Source: Lasiosphaeria ovina (lineage: Eukaryota > Ascomycota > Sordariomycetes > Sordariales > Lasiosphaeriaceae). Taken from it: a stretch of DNA of 64,000 bases. The notes under the pieces are model-generated. The model saw only the letters and a list, made by a program, of their open reading frames with translations, did not search any database and was not told where the DNA came from. The position numbers and the translations under genes were made by a program. Location of the stretch: NCBI GenBank assembly GCA_033439765.1, contig JAULSN010000004.1, forward strand, positions 630,001-694,000, given 5' to 3'. Positions 53,962 through 64,000 of the stretch are shown here, in pieces; the stretch's first letter is position 1; every line of letters starts with the position of its first letter.

Positions 53962-56489
53962 AGTCCGCAAACACGATGGCGCAAAGAACTAGCTTCTACG
54001 ATGTTGTTACGGGACCTGGAGGCGGCCAATGCCTTGGCAAAGTGAGAGGAGCTGGGGTGAAGCTGAATGATTAATGCAATGGAAAGCTCCTCGTCAGAGA
54101 CATGGGCAGGGTCCAGATCCAGGGACTCGGGAGACATTTAATCGACGGTATATGGCGGGGACATGAGCCATCTACGCAGGTATATGGGAGATGGATTGGT
54201 GACGGCCGTACTGCAAATACCCAGGCGCTGCGGGCATGATGGATCTCAGCATTGGTTTACAGCACATTGCTACCGACCAGTGCTCGAGGGCACCCGCTTC
54301 GTCGCATGGCAGGAGCCGTTGGGCCACCTCAGAGTTTGTAATGGAATGTACGATTGGCCGGCATTGTGTACAGGGTCTTTTCGTGCTCGCTAGGCGCGTT
54401 TCATGTGTTGGGGGTACCCTCGGAAAGGCCGCCATGTGGCCAAGCAGTGCGGTTTATCTAGGGCTGTTCTGCGTGAGCAACCTTGCCTGGACTCAACTGA
54501 AGACGAGTGAGTGCTAGGCCCGATGAGTGAACGCAGTTCAGAGATCAAGAATGGTTGTGGAGGTCAACTTTTTAGTATATATGTCATTGGCAGAGAAGGG
54601 GGGATTGAGGTTTAAATGGTTCACTAATAAATTCCACACTCTGCTTCGGCAACGGGCGCTATGTATGAGGAATACAATCTGTTATTATCGGGGTTAAAGC
54701 CGGGGATGAATCTTGGAACGTCAATTAGTTAGTATGAAGCATGATTGGAGGCTATCGCCCATCGTTAAATTCCGGCTCCACTCCTGTGTAATAAAGAGCC
54801 GGATGACGATAGAGCTTAGACTAAGTGCCTCATAATAGCTGTCTGTGTTATATGGCTTGGCGTTTCAAGAGAACACACTCATGAGACTCGCTTCTGGCTG
54901 CTGGCTCTCAGTACACAAACCTGAAGGATTTGGTAGCTCACATAGAAGTTACTCGCCGAAACCCGTGGGTTTCTTAGACGGATCTCACTCACTGCCTTGA
55001 TATCGTCTTTGAGACATATTATAGTAAGCAAGATCTCAGGCACTTTTGATAACCATGAGGGTAGATTCGTTCCACAAAGAACCGTGTCGCCTTCCACAAG
55101 AGCTCATACCCCGCAATAGCTAGATCTTCCGCCGACCTTCGAGAACACAGGCATCTCTCATTAGCCTCGCGGAGCCGGAGGCCAAAGCGAAGGTCGCACG
55201 GGAGCGACTTCTCGCAGTCTGGTACCTACCTTGTCTTGGCAGTGTAACCCGCAGAGTTGCACCAGATCGTCAACGGCCAGCGCCAAGCCTAGACTCAGAT
55301 CAGACATTAAGTGCAGGGTTTCTTATCACGGCCGTAATATAATCACCTAGAAACAGCAAACAACATGTCGACCCGCTCTCCACTTTGCCGAGCCACTTGC
55401 CTATCGCAGGCTCGGAATTCAATGGGCAGCGCAAATGCCGCGGGTCGCTCCTAGCCTACTCCCTGGGCCGTCTGGCAATTAAAACCAGCACCGGCGTCGA
55501 GCCGGAAGATGGGCGACACCACACACACTTGGTAAAAGCCCGACATCAGGGCCACATGCACGCACACCCAATAGGGCACTGCCGACCGGCGGCTCCCTAT
55601 CTGCCTAAACTGCCGACGCCATGCTGCGGCAGTGGTAAATGGCAATATAAAATGTCTTGGTATCCCATTTGCCCCCATTTGCCCATTTGCCAATGGCAAA
55701 GCTCGCAACCCAGCGCGTCTGCTCACCTGCCCACCTGCCCATTTGCGAATCTGCGCTTACCATGGCGAGCTTGACATGAGGCGAAAGTAGGCGGCCGAGA
55801 GCTGGGTCTGGAACATGTCGATACCTAGAGCGAGCACCTGCTGAGAGAGACTGCGGCCTACCGATTCGCCGGCTGGCGGCCACGACGCCGCCGCCAGATT
55901 AGACGAGCTGCTGGACATCTAGAGACCGTCCGTGTGAGACTGCCAGACTTGTGTACCTGCACCTTGTCTCCTGGCCGGCTCTTGCTCCCCCGCCTCGGTA
56001 CCCTTCGGGACAAGCCAAGCAACAGCATCACTTGGACCCTGAAGCTCTTGCTCTCCCCAAGGTGGCCCAGCCCCGGCTGGTACTGTGTGCTGGGCGCAGG
56101 GGCAGCGGGGTACAGCTATCTCTATCTATGCCCTCTCTTTACCTAGGTACGTGCCTAGGTATGTAATTATATGAGACCCGCCACGACTACGCCGTCGTGC
56201 TATCAGGGCCGGGAATCGCCATCTGGGCCGTCTTTAGCCTCGAGCATGTGGTAGATAAGCAGTGTGGTGGTCCCGCCGTCTCTCTCTCTCTCTCTTCCGC
56301 CCAGAGCGCGTGAGACACGTTCCTCGTCCCTCTCGCTCTTCGGTTTGTTTATCTGGACAGGCTGGTGACCCCGCGACTCGCACTGCCCCGGGCTTGGCTT
56401 CGTATCTGAACCCGTCCCGACTGGAATTTGGAAGAGCAAGCTGCCTGCCAGCCATAACTCTACCCCTCATTATCCGTGCTGCCGCGATC
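53962..56489. other. Long intergenic stretch, no supported gene
   Basis: About 2.5 kb. Near 55670-55750 a GCCCATTTGC-type hexamer recurs several times, and a CT dinucleotide run lies at 56278-56296 in the leader of the aspartic protease gene. No ORF shows coding character. Confidence 0.5.
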
Positions 56490-57912
56490 ATGGTTGCCCT
56501 CACCAACCTCTTGCTCACCGCTGCCCTCGGGGCCGCCGGTCTCGGGTCGGCTCTGCCTCCGAGGATCGGCACCACCGTCGTCGACGGCGAGAACAGCCCA
56601 GACGCCAGCTCCGGCAGGGTCACGCTGCACCAAGTGCGCAACCCCAGCTACCGCTTCAATGGCGCCCTGTCCGTCTACAAGACGTACCTGAAGTTCGGCA
56701 AGACGGCGCCCGACTACCTCGTCAAGGCCGTCGCCAAGATCCAGGACTCGCGCCTGGCCGAGGCGGTGCGGAGGCGCGGCGACACGGGCAGCGCCGCGGC
56801 GATACCCATCGATGAGTTCGACATTGCCTACGTCACGCCCGTGACGGTCGGCACGCCGCCGCAGAAGCTGAACCTCGACATCGACACGGGTTCGTCGGAC
56901 CTCTGGGTCTTTTCGAGCCACACGCCGGCGTCGCAGATCCGGGGCCAGGAGATCTACACGCCGTCCAAGTCGAGCACGTCGCAGCTGCTGGCCGGCCACA
57001 GCTGGAGCATCACGTACGGCGACGGCTCTGCGTCGCGCGGAAACGTGTACATTGACAACTTCACCGTCGGCGGTTTGACAGTCAAGAGCCAGGCAGTGCA
57101 GTGCGCCCAGCAGGTCTCGTCGAGCTTCACCAGCGAGGGCCACATCGACGGGCTCGTCGGCCTGGGCTTCAGCTCCCTCAACACCGTCAACCCCAAGGCT
57201 CAGTTGACCTTTTTCGACAATGCCAAGTCCGGCCTGGAGAAGCCCGTCTTCACGACTGACCTGAAGTTCCACGCACGTATGTTGTATTTTTTTCTTGCTC
57301 GCTTACGTCGCTTGCCTTTCTAAGGCTTTATCTTGCCCCTTTCTTCTGAGTGTGCAAGGCCGATGGGTACACCCAAACGAGAGGCTAACCCGCCCCCTCT
57401 TGCCTATTGCAGCCGGCAGCTATGACTTTGGCTTCATCAACGCCACCAAGTACAAGGGCGAGATCACGTACGTGCCGGTCAACAACGACCCGGGCTACTG
57501 GACGTTCACGTCGTCGGGGTACGCGGTCGGGTCCGGGACGTTCAGCACGACGACGGTGACGGGCATCGCCGACACGGGCACCACGCTGCTGTACCTGCCG
57601 ACGGCCATCGTGACGGCGTACTACCGCGGGGTGTCGGGGGCGTCCAACAGCCGGTCGTACGGCGGCTACGTGTTCCCCTGCGCCGCGACCGTGCCCTCGT
57701 TCACGTTCGGCGTCGGCGCGGCCCGCGTCACCATCCCGCCGTCGTACCTCAACTACGGCCCCGTCACCGACGGCTCGTCGACCTGCTTCGGCGGCCTGCA
57801 GAGCAGCAGCGGCGTCGGCATCAACATCTTCGGGGACGTGGCTCTCAAGGCGGCCTTTGTCGTGTTTGACGGCTCGAACCCGCCAGCTCTGGGCTGGGCC
57901 GCCAAGGCTTGA
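56490..57912 (+). CDS. Pepsin-like aspartic protease (secreted), 2 exons
   Basis: Join 56490..57276, 57413..57912; 428 aa, frame closed over a 136-nt intron. Signal peptide MVALTNLLLTAALGAAGLGS; propeptide to about residue 100; mature enzyme with catalytic Asp132 in DIDTGSSDLW and Asp316 in GIADTGTTLLYLP. The flap Tyr lies in WSITYGDGSASRG, and FGDVALKAAFVVFD marks the typical C-terminus. Closest in type to penicillopepsin/aspergillopepsin I (family A1). It should digest proteins at acidic pH outside the cell. The upstream frame from 56262 is not used because only the ATG at 56490 gives a signal peptide. Confidence 0.93.
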
Positions 57913-60283
57913 GAGAGCTGAGGTGGCATGATCACAAGCTTGGCGTGATTATCTTCATGATGTGGAATCAAGGAAGAGCGTACTGTTCTGAGACGCACGA
58001 GACTAGTGGCTGAGAGATTTGATATGTAAACGCGCTGGTGTGGAGGGATGGATGGACGCCGTGGTGCTTACTAGGACCTCTCTGGTGGTGTGTTCTGCAA
58101 CTCTGGGGGGGCCAATGTTTACCAACGGCTAGGAACGGTTCCATATTCTGCTACCTTATCTATTTACCACTGCATTAGTCTTGCATGGAATATGTTCATA
58201 TTTGGAAGCAGCCGGTCCTTGGGGCGCGTATGTGGCATCTTCAATTATCAAGCAGCGTGAATGAACATTGAGATAATGGCAACGCACCAATCAGAGAAAG
58301 GGGAGGGAGGGGGGACTTTCGACCAGATACTACGTTCCGTACCCCTGCCTGCCATACCACCTGCAGAATGTGGCCAAGAGTCCAAGACTAGTCCAAGAAG
58401 ATTGGCAACGGCCGACGGCGCCATCGCGTGCCTTGGCAAGCCACGCCCTTTGAGGCTCCAAAGTCTTGGACTCTTGACAGCTCCTACCTACCTTCTTGGC
58501 AGGGCTGTGGGGAGACGTCAAACATGAATTAAACCTTGGACGCGTATAGTAAGAGCTCGAACATCGTGCCAGCCGTCGATGCTACACTGGTGCAGTTTGT
58601 CGTACTCCTCGAGACACTCTTGATCACTGAACCGGGGGACGTTATGAGTAGTTGCCCAGTCTGCACACACCGCAGCGGCTGTCTCAATACCCGCCACCAC
58701 GATTGATAGTGGCGGCGCAGGGTTTTGTGCCCCAATTCAGATCGACCCAATTTCTTGCGTCCTGCCGAGCACCTTGTTCGGCCTTCCAACTGCACCACCG
58801 TCCAGGGCTCTAGCGCAACCACCTGCCAACTTCCTTCCCCAGTTTCTTCTACATATGCAGTAGCACGCAATGGCTGGAGCGCCCCTCGCGTCATCCCGCA
58901 CATGGAAAACGACGCGAGCGCAAAAGCTCAGGTGATAGATTAGGCATGGGCACTCAAGGTGCATTAGTGTCAATTCTTATTTCACTAATGTCCAGTCGTG
59001 CTCAGACTCAGAGCTATCTGACGTGCCCGAGACTGGTTTCCCGGAGCCGCCCGTGCTGTCGAACTCAGAACCCCAGAAAATCGCGGCCGTACCAAAGTGC
59101 TCATCTGAGGCAGGTGGGTGCAGGCAGGCTCGGTATCTAATGTGCGTTAATGCTGCCGAGGTCCGCTACCCAAGCAGGGTTGGGTGGCGGTTTTGGCGGG
59201 GAAGCCGACGTTGGTCCGTTGGATAAGTGGGAATTTGGAAGGTTTGGAAGGCAAAAAAGAAAGAAAACGGAAAGAGCGAAAAAGGGGGCCATAGCTCCAC
59301 CGGTGGGCATGCCAGCGATTGCCGAACCCAGAAGGAATGAATGCAAAGGGGCCCCACCGCTTGGAAATGCGTATTCCGCCGGAATTGCTACTCTGTGAGT
59401 ATTGCGTCCGGATACCGTCGAGAGATAGATGATAAATGGCCAAAGGACCGAATCAGACGCGCCGGATGGAGACGAGTTCCGCAGGTTACACCCCTGGCCC
59501 TCCCCCACGCCAGTCCGCCTTCCTGATCTGGCGCAGCGCCGAGGGAGCCCCGTCCAATCACGGCTCTTGGCATGATGTAATGGGGCTTCTTGATGCACCG
59601 CTACAACGACCCCTCGGTGGATGCTGAGTACCGAGAGCCATTGAAACCTGACCCGACATGCCACCTCCCGTCTCTCGAGCTCCCCCCTTTCGATAGAATG
59701 TCCTGACTAAACACGGCCTTGCCATTGGAGGCAGGCAGCAGAACAGGCAGTTACCTAGGCAAGCTAGGGTAGGATCCATACATGCGGAGTCCCATCTCGG
59801 GCACTGTTCCAACTACAAGTCTAGCGGAATCCAAACCGCGCGCAACATACCACCTTGGGGCACGAGTATCTTTGGAGTCCGCTGGGCCTACCCTTATGCG
59901 GGAGGTCGTTAAGCTTGAGTGTGCGAACGGCAAGTTCGTCCCGACCTGTCTCGCCTGAACGTGCCAGACCGGGAAGGTGCAGAGCGTATACCGTCGAATT
60001 CCCACGCGGGCGTGGAAATGCTCCCCACTTAATCCGTCGGTGCGCTAGTGTGAAGCGTAGGTCGTGTAATGGTTCCATCCGTTCTGTGAAGCATTTTGCT
60101 CAGGATCAGCGTCTCAACGTGCTGCCCTCCCGCGGGGTGAATCCCTAAAAAAAAGCTTGGAAGTATATTACATGTCCGTGTCCCCTTCCCTCGGGTATCC
60201 CGTTTCACAACCAGCCCTGCAATCGTGTGTCTCTGCTACCCAGCACTTTTGCAAACACGCTCCGGCAAGTAGAATCGCGCACA
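57913..60283. other. Long intergenic stretch, no supported gene
   Basis: About 2.4 kb. Many overlapping frames, none with domain or codon evidence. No repeats of note. Confidence 0.5.
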
Positions 60284-62415
60284 ATGGGTAAGTCAAGCCT
60301 CGGCGCACGTGGGTTTCACCCTTTCCCTTGTCATGTCACTCACTCACACAATGTCCCACACCCTGCAGCTACACTTGGAGACGAGAAGCGACCTGAGTCG
60401 TCGGGAGACAGCATCGGCTCACCAGCCCATGCGAAGGCGCCCGCCGCCGGCGCCCTCAGCGAGAAGATGGACAACGTCCCGCCCGGGGACGCGCATGCGC
60501 CATACCTCGACACCTTCACCATGGATGAGGACTATGAGGGCAAGCCCACAGAGGAAGAAGCCGCTACCTTGCGGCGCGTTCCCGGCAGGATTCCCTTCAC
60601 GGCCTACATGATCTGCATTGTCGAGTTCTGCGAGCGCGCTTCGTTCTACGGTGTGCAACCACTCATTGGCAACTATGTCAACCGCAAGCTGCCCGAAGGC
60701 GGCAATGGCTACGGAGCCCCGCCCGCGGGAACCCAGGGCACCGCTGGCGCCCTCGGAATGGGAACCAAGGTGGCCAACGCCGTTGCCCAGTCCTTTAGCT
60801 TGCTAGCATATGCGCTTCCGTTGTTTTTCGGCTGGCTGGCCGATGTTAGAAGTGGTCGCTTCAGGATCATTTGCTGGGGTGTGGCCGTTTTTGGCGTTGC
60901 CCACGTCCTCATGGTTGCCGCTGGTTCCAAGGATCTCCTGGCGAAGAATGCTACCCAGGCCCCGTACTTCTTGTCCCTCTACATTCTAGCGATTGGTGCA
61001 GGTGAGTTTTGCATCCCCTTGCCGTTGAACTCTCTGGGCGGCTTACTAATCCCGTATCTCCTTCAGCCATGTTCAAGCCCAATGTCTCGCCCCTCCTCCT
61101 CGACCAGGTCACGACGACCGTCCCCACTGTTGTCACCCTGAAGTCCGGTGAGAGGGTCATCGAGGATCCTGAGTCGACCGCCGAACGCGTCATGCTCTGG
61201 TTCTACCTCTTGATCAACATCGGAGGATTTTTCGGAGTTGCCACGTCGTATTCGGAGAAATACGTTGGCGTAAGTCCAAAATTCCGCCTCAAAACTCACT
61301 GATACATGACAAGAAGCTGACTAGCCTTCTCGGGCGTATCTCAGTGGTGGTTGGCTTTTATCCTTCCGCTCTTCCTCTACCTCCCGCTTCCCCTGCTTCT
61401 CTGGTTCCTCCACAAGCGCCTCATTCTGCACCCTGCTGCGGGTAGCGATCTTGGCAACGTGTTCCGCGTCTTGGGCATATGTATTCGACGTGGAGGCATC
61501 AAGAAGTTTGGCCGCCACGGGTTCTGGGACCTGGCCAAGCCGTCCAACATTGCCGCCGCTAATCTCGATTTCACCTACAAGACGCACTGGAACGATCAGT
61601 TCGTTGACGACGTCCGCCGGACCTTCCAGGCGACGGGCATCTTCTGCTTCTTCCCGATTCAGTATCTCAACGACAATGGCATTGGCCAAGCGGCAAACTT
61701 CCTTTCCACCATGCTCGAGACCAACGGCGTGCCCAATGACGTTATTGGCAACTTCAACTCCCTGAGCATCATCGCTTTCGCGCCCATCCTCAACTACGGT
61801 CTTTACCCTCTCCTCCGGAGGCTCGGCATCCACTACGGCCCAGTCGCACGCATCACCACCGGCTTGGCTCTGTCCACCATCGGTGGTGTTGGATACACTG
61901 TCCTCAACTACTATGCCTACAAGCTGTCGCCGTGCGGCGAGTACGGTTCCAGCGATTGCGCCATCGGCGACGGTGTTGCTCCCATTAGCATTTGGTGGAT
62001 GGCGATCCCCTATGCTATCGGCGGTATTTCGGAACTGTTCATCAATGTCCCGGCCTACGGTATTGCCTACTCGCGAGCCCCACCTAATATGAGGAGTCTT
62101 GTGTCGGCCATCAATCTCTTCAACACCGCCGTTGCCTACGCCATTGGCCTTGCCGCCTCGTCTGTCATCACCGACCCTTACCTGACATGGGACTTTGGCG
62201 GCCCGGCCATCGCAGGCGGTATCCTGACCGTGGTTTTCTGGTTCATGTTCAAGCATATTGACAAGGAGGAGTATGTCTTGACCACGCACCCGCAATACGA
62301 GAACACCATGGCTGGCACAACAAAGGTTGTGGGCGAGAATGAGCTGAACAAGACCCCCAACCGGGCTGCGCCCATTTCGGATAATGAGGAGATGATGATT
62401 TCGCAAAAGCAGTAG
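60284..62415 (+). CDS. PTR2: PTR2-type proton/oligopeptide transporter (POT family), 4 exons
   Basis: Join 60284..60287, 60369..61001, 61067..61269, 61345..62415; 636 aa, frame closed. The first exon is only 4 nt (ATG plus G), spliced to CTACACTTGG so that the protein starts MATLGDEKRPES. About twelve membrane helices. Family motifs: IPFTAYMICIVEFCERASFYG (PTR2 signature 1) in two parts, FFGWLADVRSGRFR, an AMFKPNVSPLLLDQ segment and FQATGIFCFFPIQYLNDNG. The inserted cytosolic loops and Asp/Glu-rich N-terminus fit fungal plasma-membrane di/tripeptide importers. The C-terminus is hydrophilic. An uninterrupted frame from 60227 should not be used, since it would translate the first intron. Confidence 0.93.
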
Positions 62416-62934
62416 GAGGGCTATTGCAGTTAACGGAGAGCCAGGATATATTACCTGCTTAGCTCGTGCCGTGGCGTTGATGCAACGGTTTATGTTATCT
62501 TAAAGTAATGTTAGGTCAATGAAGGATCGAGTGGACCTTGATCTGGACAAGGCCCGGCCCGAGATATGGGTCAGATTTCAATCGATGATGACAAGGTCCG
62601 TGCATATTAAGAGCTATCGGGGGTTCCTGAGTGGCAAGGTCCCCCGCAAATGGTTTTCAAGCATGGCCCGCTATCCCTGCTAGGCAGGATGTCTGAAGGG
62701 TCCTCGCATCAAACTAAACTGCTCTGACTCGTGATTCGCCATGAATTCCATATTCCACTTCGAGCTCGGACTGAGGAACACCAAAGCTCGGACTTGCTTC
62801 CTCGACTAGACCGAAAAAAGGGAGATGGCGTATTTGGGTTTGATGCATGAGTGGTGGATCCTTGGTGGTACCCGCTCCAAAGTAACGCCTCATTCTTTGT
62901 CTCGCTCAGTTGGCCCAATCTAATTCTCAGGCGT
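62416..62934. other. Intergenic between convergent 3' ends
   Basis: The transporter stop (62415) and the subtilase stop (62935) converge here. No gene seen. Confidence 0.5.
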
Positions 62935-64000
62935 TCAGGGAGAATACGGCAGAATAGTTATTTGAGGAACCTGCCAGACATGCCAATTGTCCGAGTGTGT
63001 TGGGTCGCTGAACGGAATCTGCGCTGCAAATCTCATTCTGTAGCATTGTCAGTCGTGCCAGCATAAGGGATACGATGATTATCAAGCATTGATATGAGAG
63101 TCTGGTTGTTGCTGCATTCGAGAGCTCTTCTCTTCTTCGGCAATATGTTGAGACGCAACAAAGATGAGCTTGTACTCACGTGTAGTTCCCCGGCGCAATA
63201 TAGCTACCATTTGCCAGCTTGCCAAACCACCAGAACCCCTGATCGTACCAGCTCCAGGTGCTCGTGCGTGTGAGCAGCGTCAGCGGAAACGGGACCGTCA
63301 GCTCCTTGTCCATCGTGTCGGGGTCGAACGCCCAGTACGAGTCCGACTCGAGCCAGTACGTGGCGCTGCCGACGAAGCCGTTCTTCCCGGGCACGGGGGG
63401 GTACGTGTTCCAGCGCGCCTCACGCCAGCCGGCCTCGAAGATGTCCCACCGCAGCTCGCGCGGCCCGAACTTGAAGTCGGCGTAGACCTTGGGGAACGAC
63501 TGCGCCGACCACGACAGGTTGAAGTCGTACGTGTGGTAGATGGAGATGTCGTCGCGGTTGGGCCCGGACACCTGGAACGGCGTGCCGTCGGCAAACATCT
63601 GCCGCCGCAGCGAGTTCTTGAGGTCGAACGCCGCCCCCGCGTACGGGATGCTCAGCTCGTCGCCGTTGGACCCCGACACCAGCACCTTGCCGCTGTATAC
63701 GGGCCAGCTTGACGCGTCGAAGCCTTTGGGGATGTCGAAGTTGATCTGTGCCCGTTTTGTCTGGCCCGCCCCGACGGTGAACGTGCCCGAGGGGAAGCTC
63801 ACGCTGGGCACGAGGCTGAAGGGCTCGAGCTCGTAGAATACGGCGAGGTAGGACGGGTAGTTGGGAGACTGGACGTTGAAGGCGCCGGCTGGCTGGAGGG
63901 AGAACTTGTACGTCACGGGCTTGTTGCCGCTGTTGGTGATGAACACGTCGTGGTAGCGGCTGAAGTGCGCCGTGTCGTTGAGGGCAAACTTGTCAAAGGC
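62935..64000 (-). CDS. Secreted subtilisin-like protease, C-terminal part (partial)
   Basis: Minus-strand join of 63180..64000 (continuing beyond the window) and 62935..63037, split by a 142-nt intron (GTGAGT..CTACAG). The visible 307 codons are the C-terminal beta-sandwich region of vpr/minor-extracellular-type subtilases: an Fn3-like domain (SRYHDVFITNSGNKPVTYKF), then INFDIPKGFDASSWPVYSGK and PYAGAAFDLKNSL, and a final GNYTMRFAAQIPFSD...NWHVW strand pair ending in ILPYSP. The catalytic domain lies beyond 64000 and cannot be checked. Probably secreted or wall-associated. Confidence 0.85.

Noticed and set aside
56460..57272. 270-aa minus-strand ORF antisense to the aspartic protease
   Set aside because: Arg/Val/Asp-rich shadow of a strongly supported gene.
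61321..62406. 361-aa minus-strand ORF opposite PTR2
   Set aside because: Antisense shadow of the transporter; acidic and repetitive translation without a domain.
1..64000. tRNA genes or CRISPR arrays
   Set aside because: No convincing A-box/B-box pair with cloverleaf pairing and no spaced direct-repeat array was found by eye.

Overview
This window is nuclear DNA of a filamentous ascomycete, most likely a sordariomycete (Sordariales or Chaetomiaceae type). The evidence is short introns (about 50-140 nt) with GTRNGT donors and YAG acceptors, AA9 LPMO genes, an NLR-type receptor gene, and a transposon carrying CpA-to-TpA nonsense codons typical of RIP. I rebuilt exons by hand from splice signals, reading-frame closure and conserved motifs; all coordinates run from start codon to stop codon. 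No tRNA, rRNA or CRISPR array was seen.

Layout. 0-10 kb: a small membrane protein, a Clr5-domain protein, a small secreted Cys-rich protein and a Pro-rich single-pass membrane protein, separated by long gene-poor stretches. 10.8-15.3 kb: a ten-exon Hsp70-like protein with eroded ATP-binding motifs, then a two-exon protein with a fungal STAND-type helical N-terminal domain. 15.9-19.6 kb: two secreted AA9 LPMO genes flanking a histidine phosphatase. 21.2-24.9 kb: a phenol-hydroxylase-type FAD monooxygenase and a small Hva1/TUDOR gene. 25.1-35.6 kb: a probable fungal immunity or incompatibility island. It holds an alpha/beta-hydrolase-NACHT-ankyrin NLR, an ankyrin-like/subtilisin (S8) protease on the same strand, and a beta-rich protein of unknown function transcribed divergently from the protease. 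37-45 kb: a small conserved-looking ORF, a broken DUF1996 gene, a RIP-damaged Fot1/pogo transposon (40810-42967) with 70-bp inverted repeats and a nested 247-bp insertion, and a metallophosphoesterase gene with one nonsense codon. 44.4-64 kb: two hypothetical genes, then mostly housekeeping genes (PHO88/SND3, RAD14/XPA, striatin, an aspartic protease, a PTR2 peptide transporter) and the 3' end of a secreted subtilase running off the right edge.

The most interesting region is the 25-35.6 kb island. The NLR should sense a signal through its ankyrin repeats, oligomerise through NACHT and activate an N-terminal lipase-like domain. The neighbouring S8 protease has an intact Asp/His/Ser triad and shares a 543-bp bidirectional promoter with the unknown beta-rich protein. 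That arrangement resembles known fungal protease plus cell-death-effector pairs such as HET-Q2/HET-Q1, but the partner is not recognisably a gasdermin.
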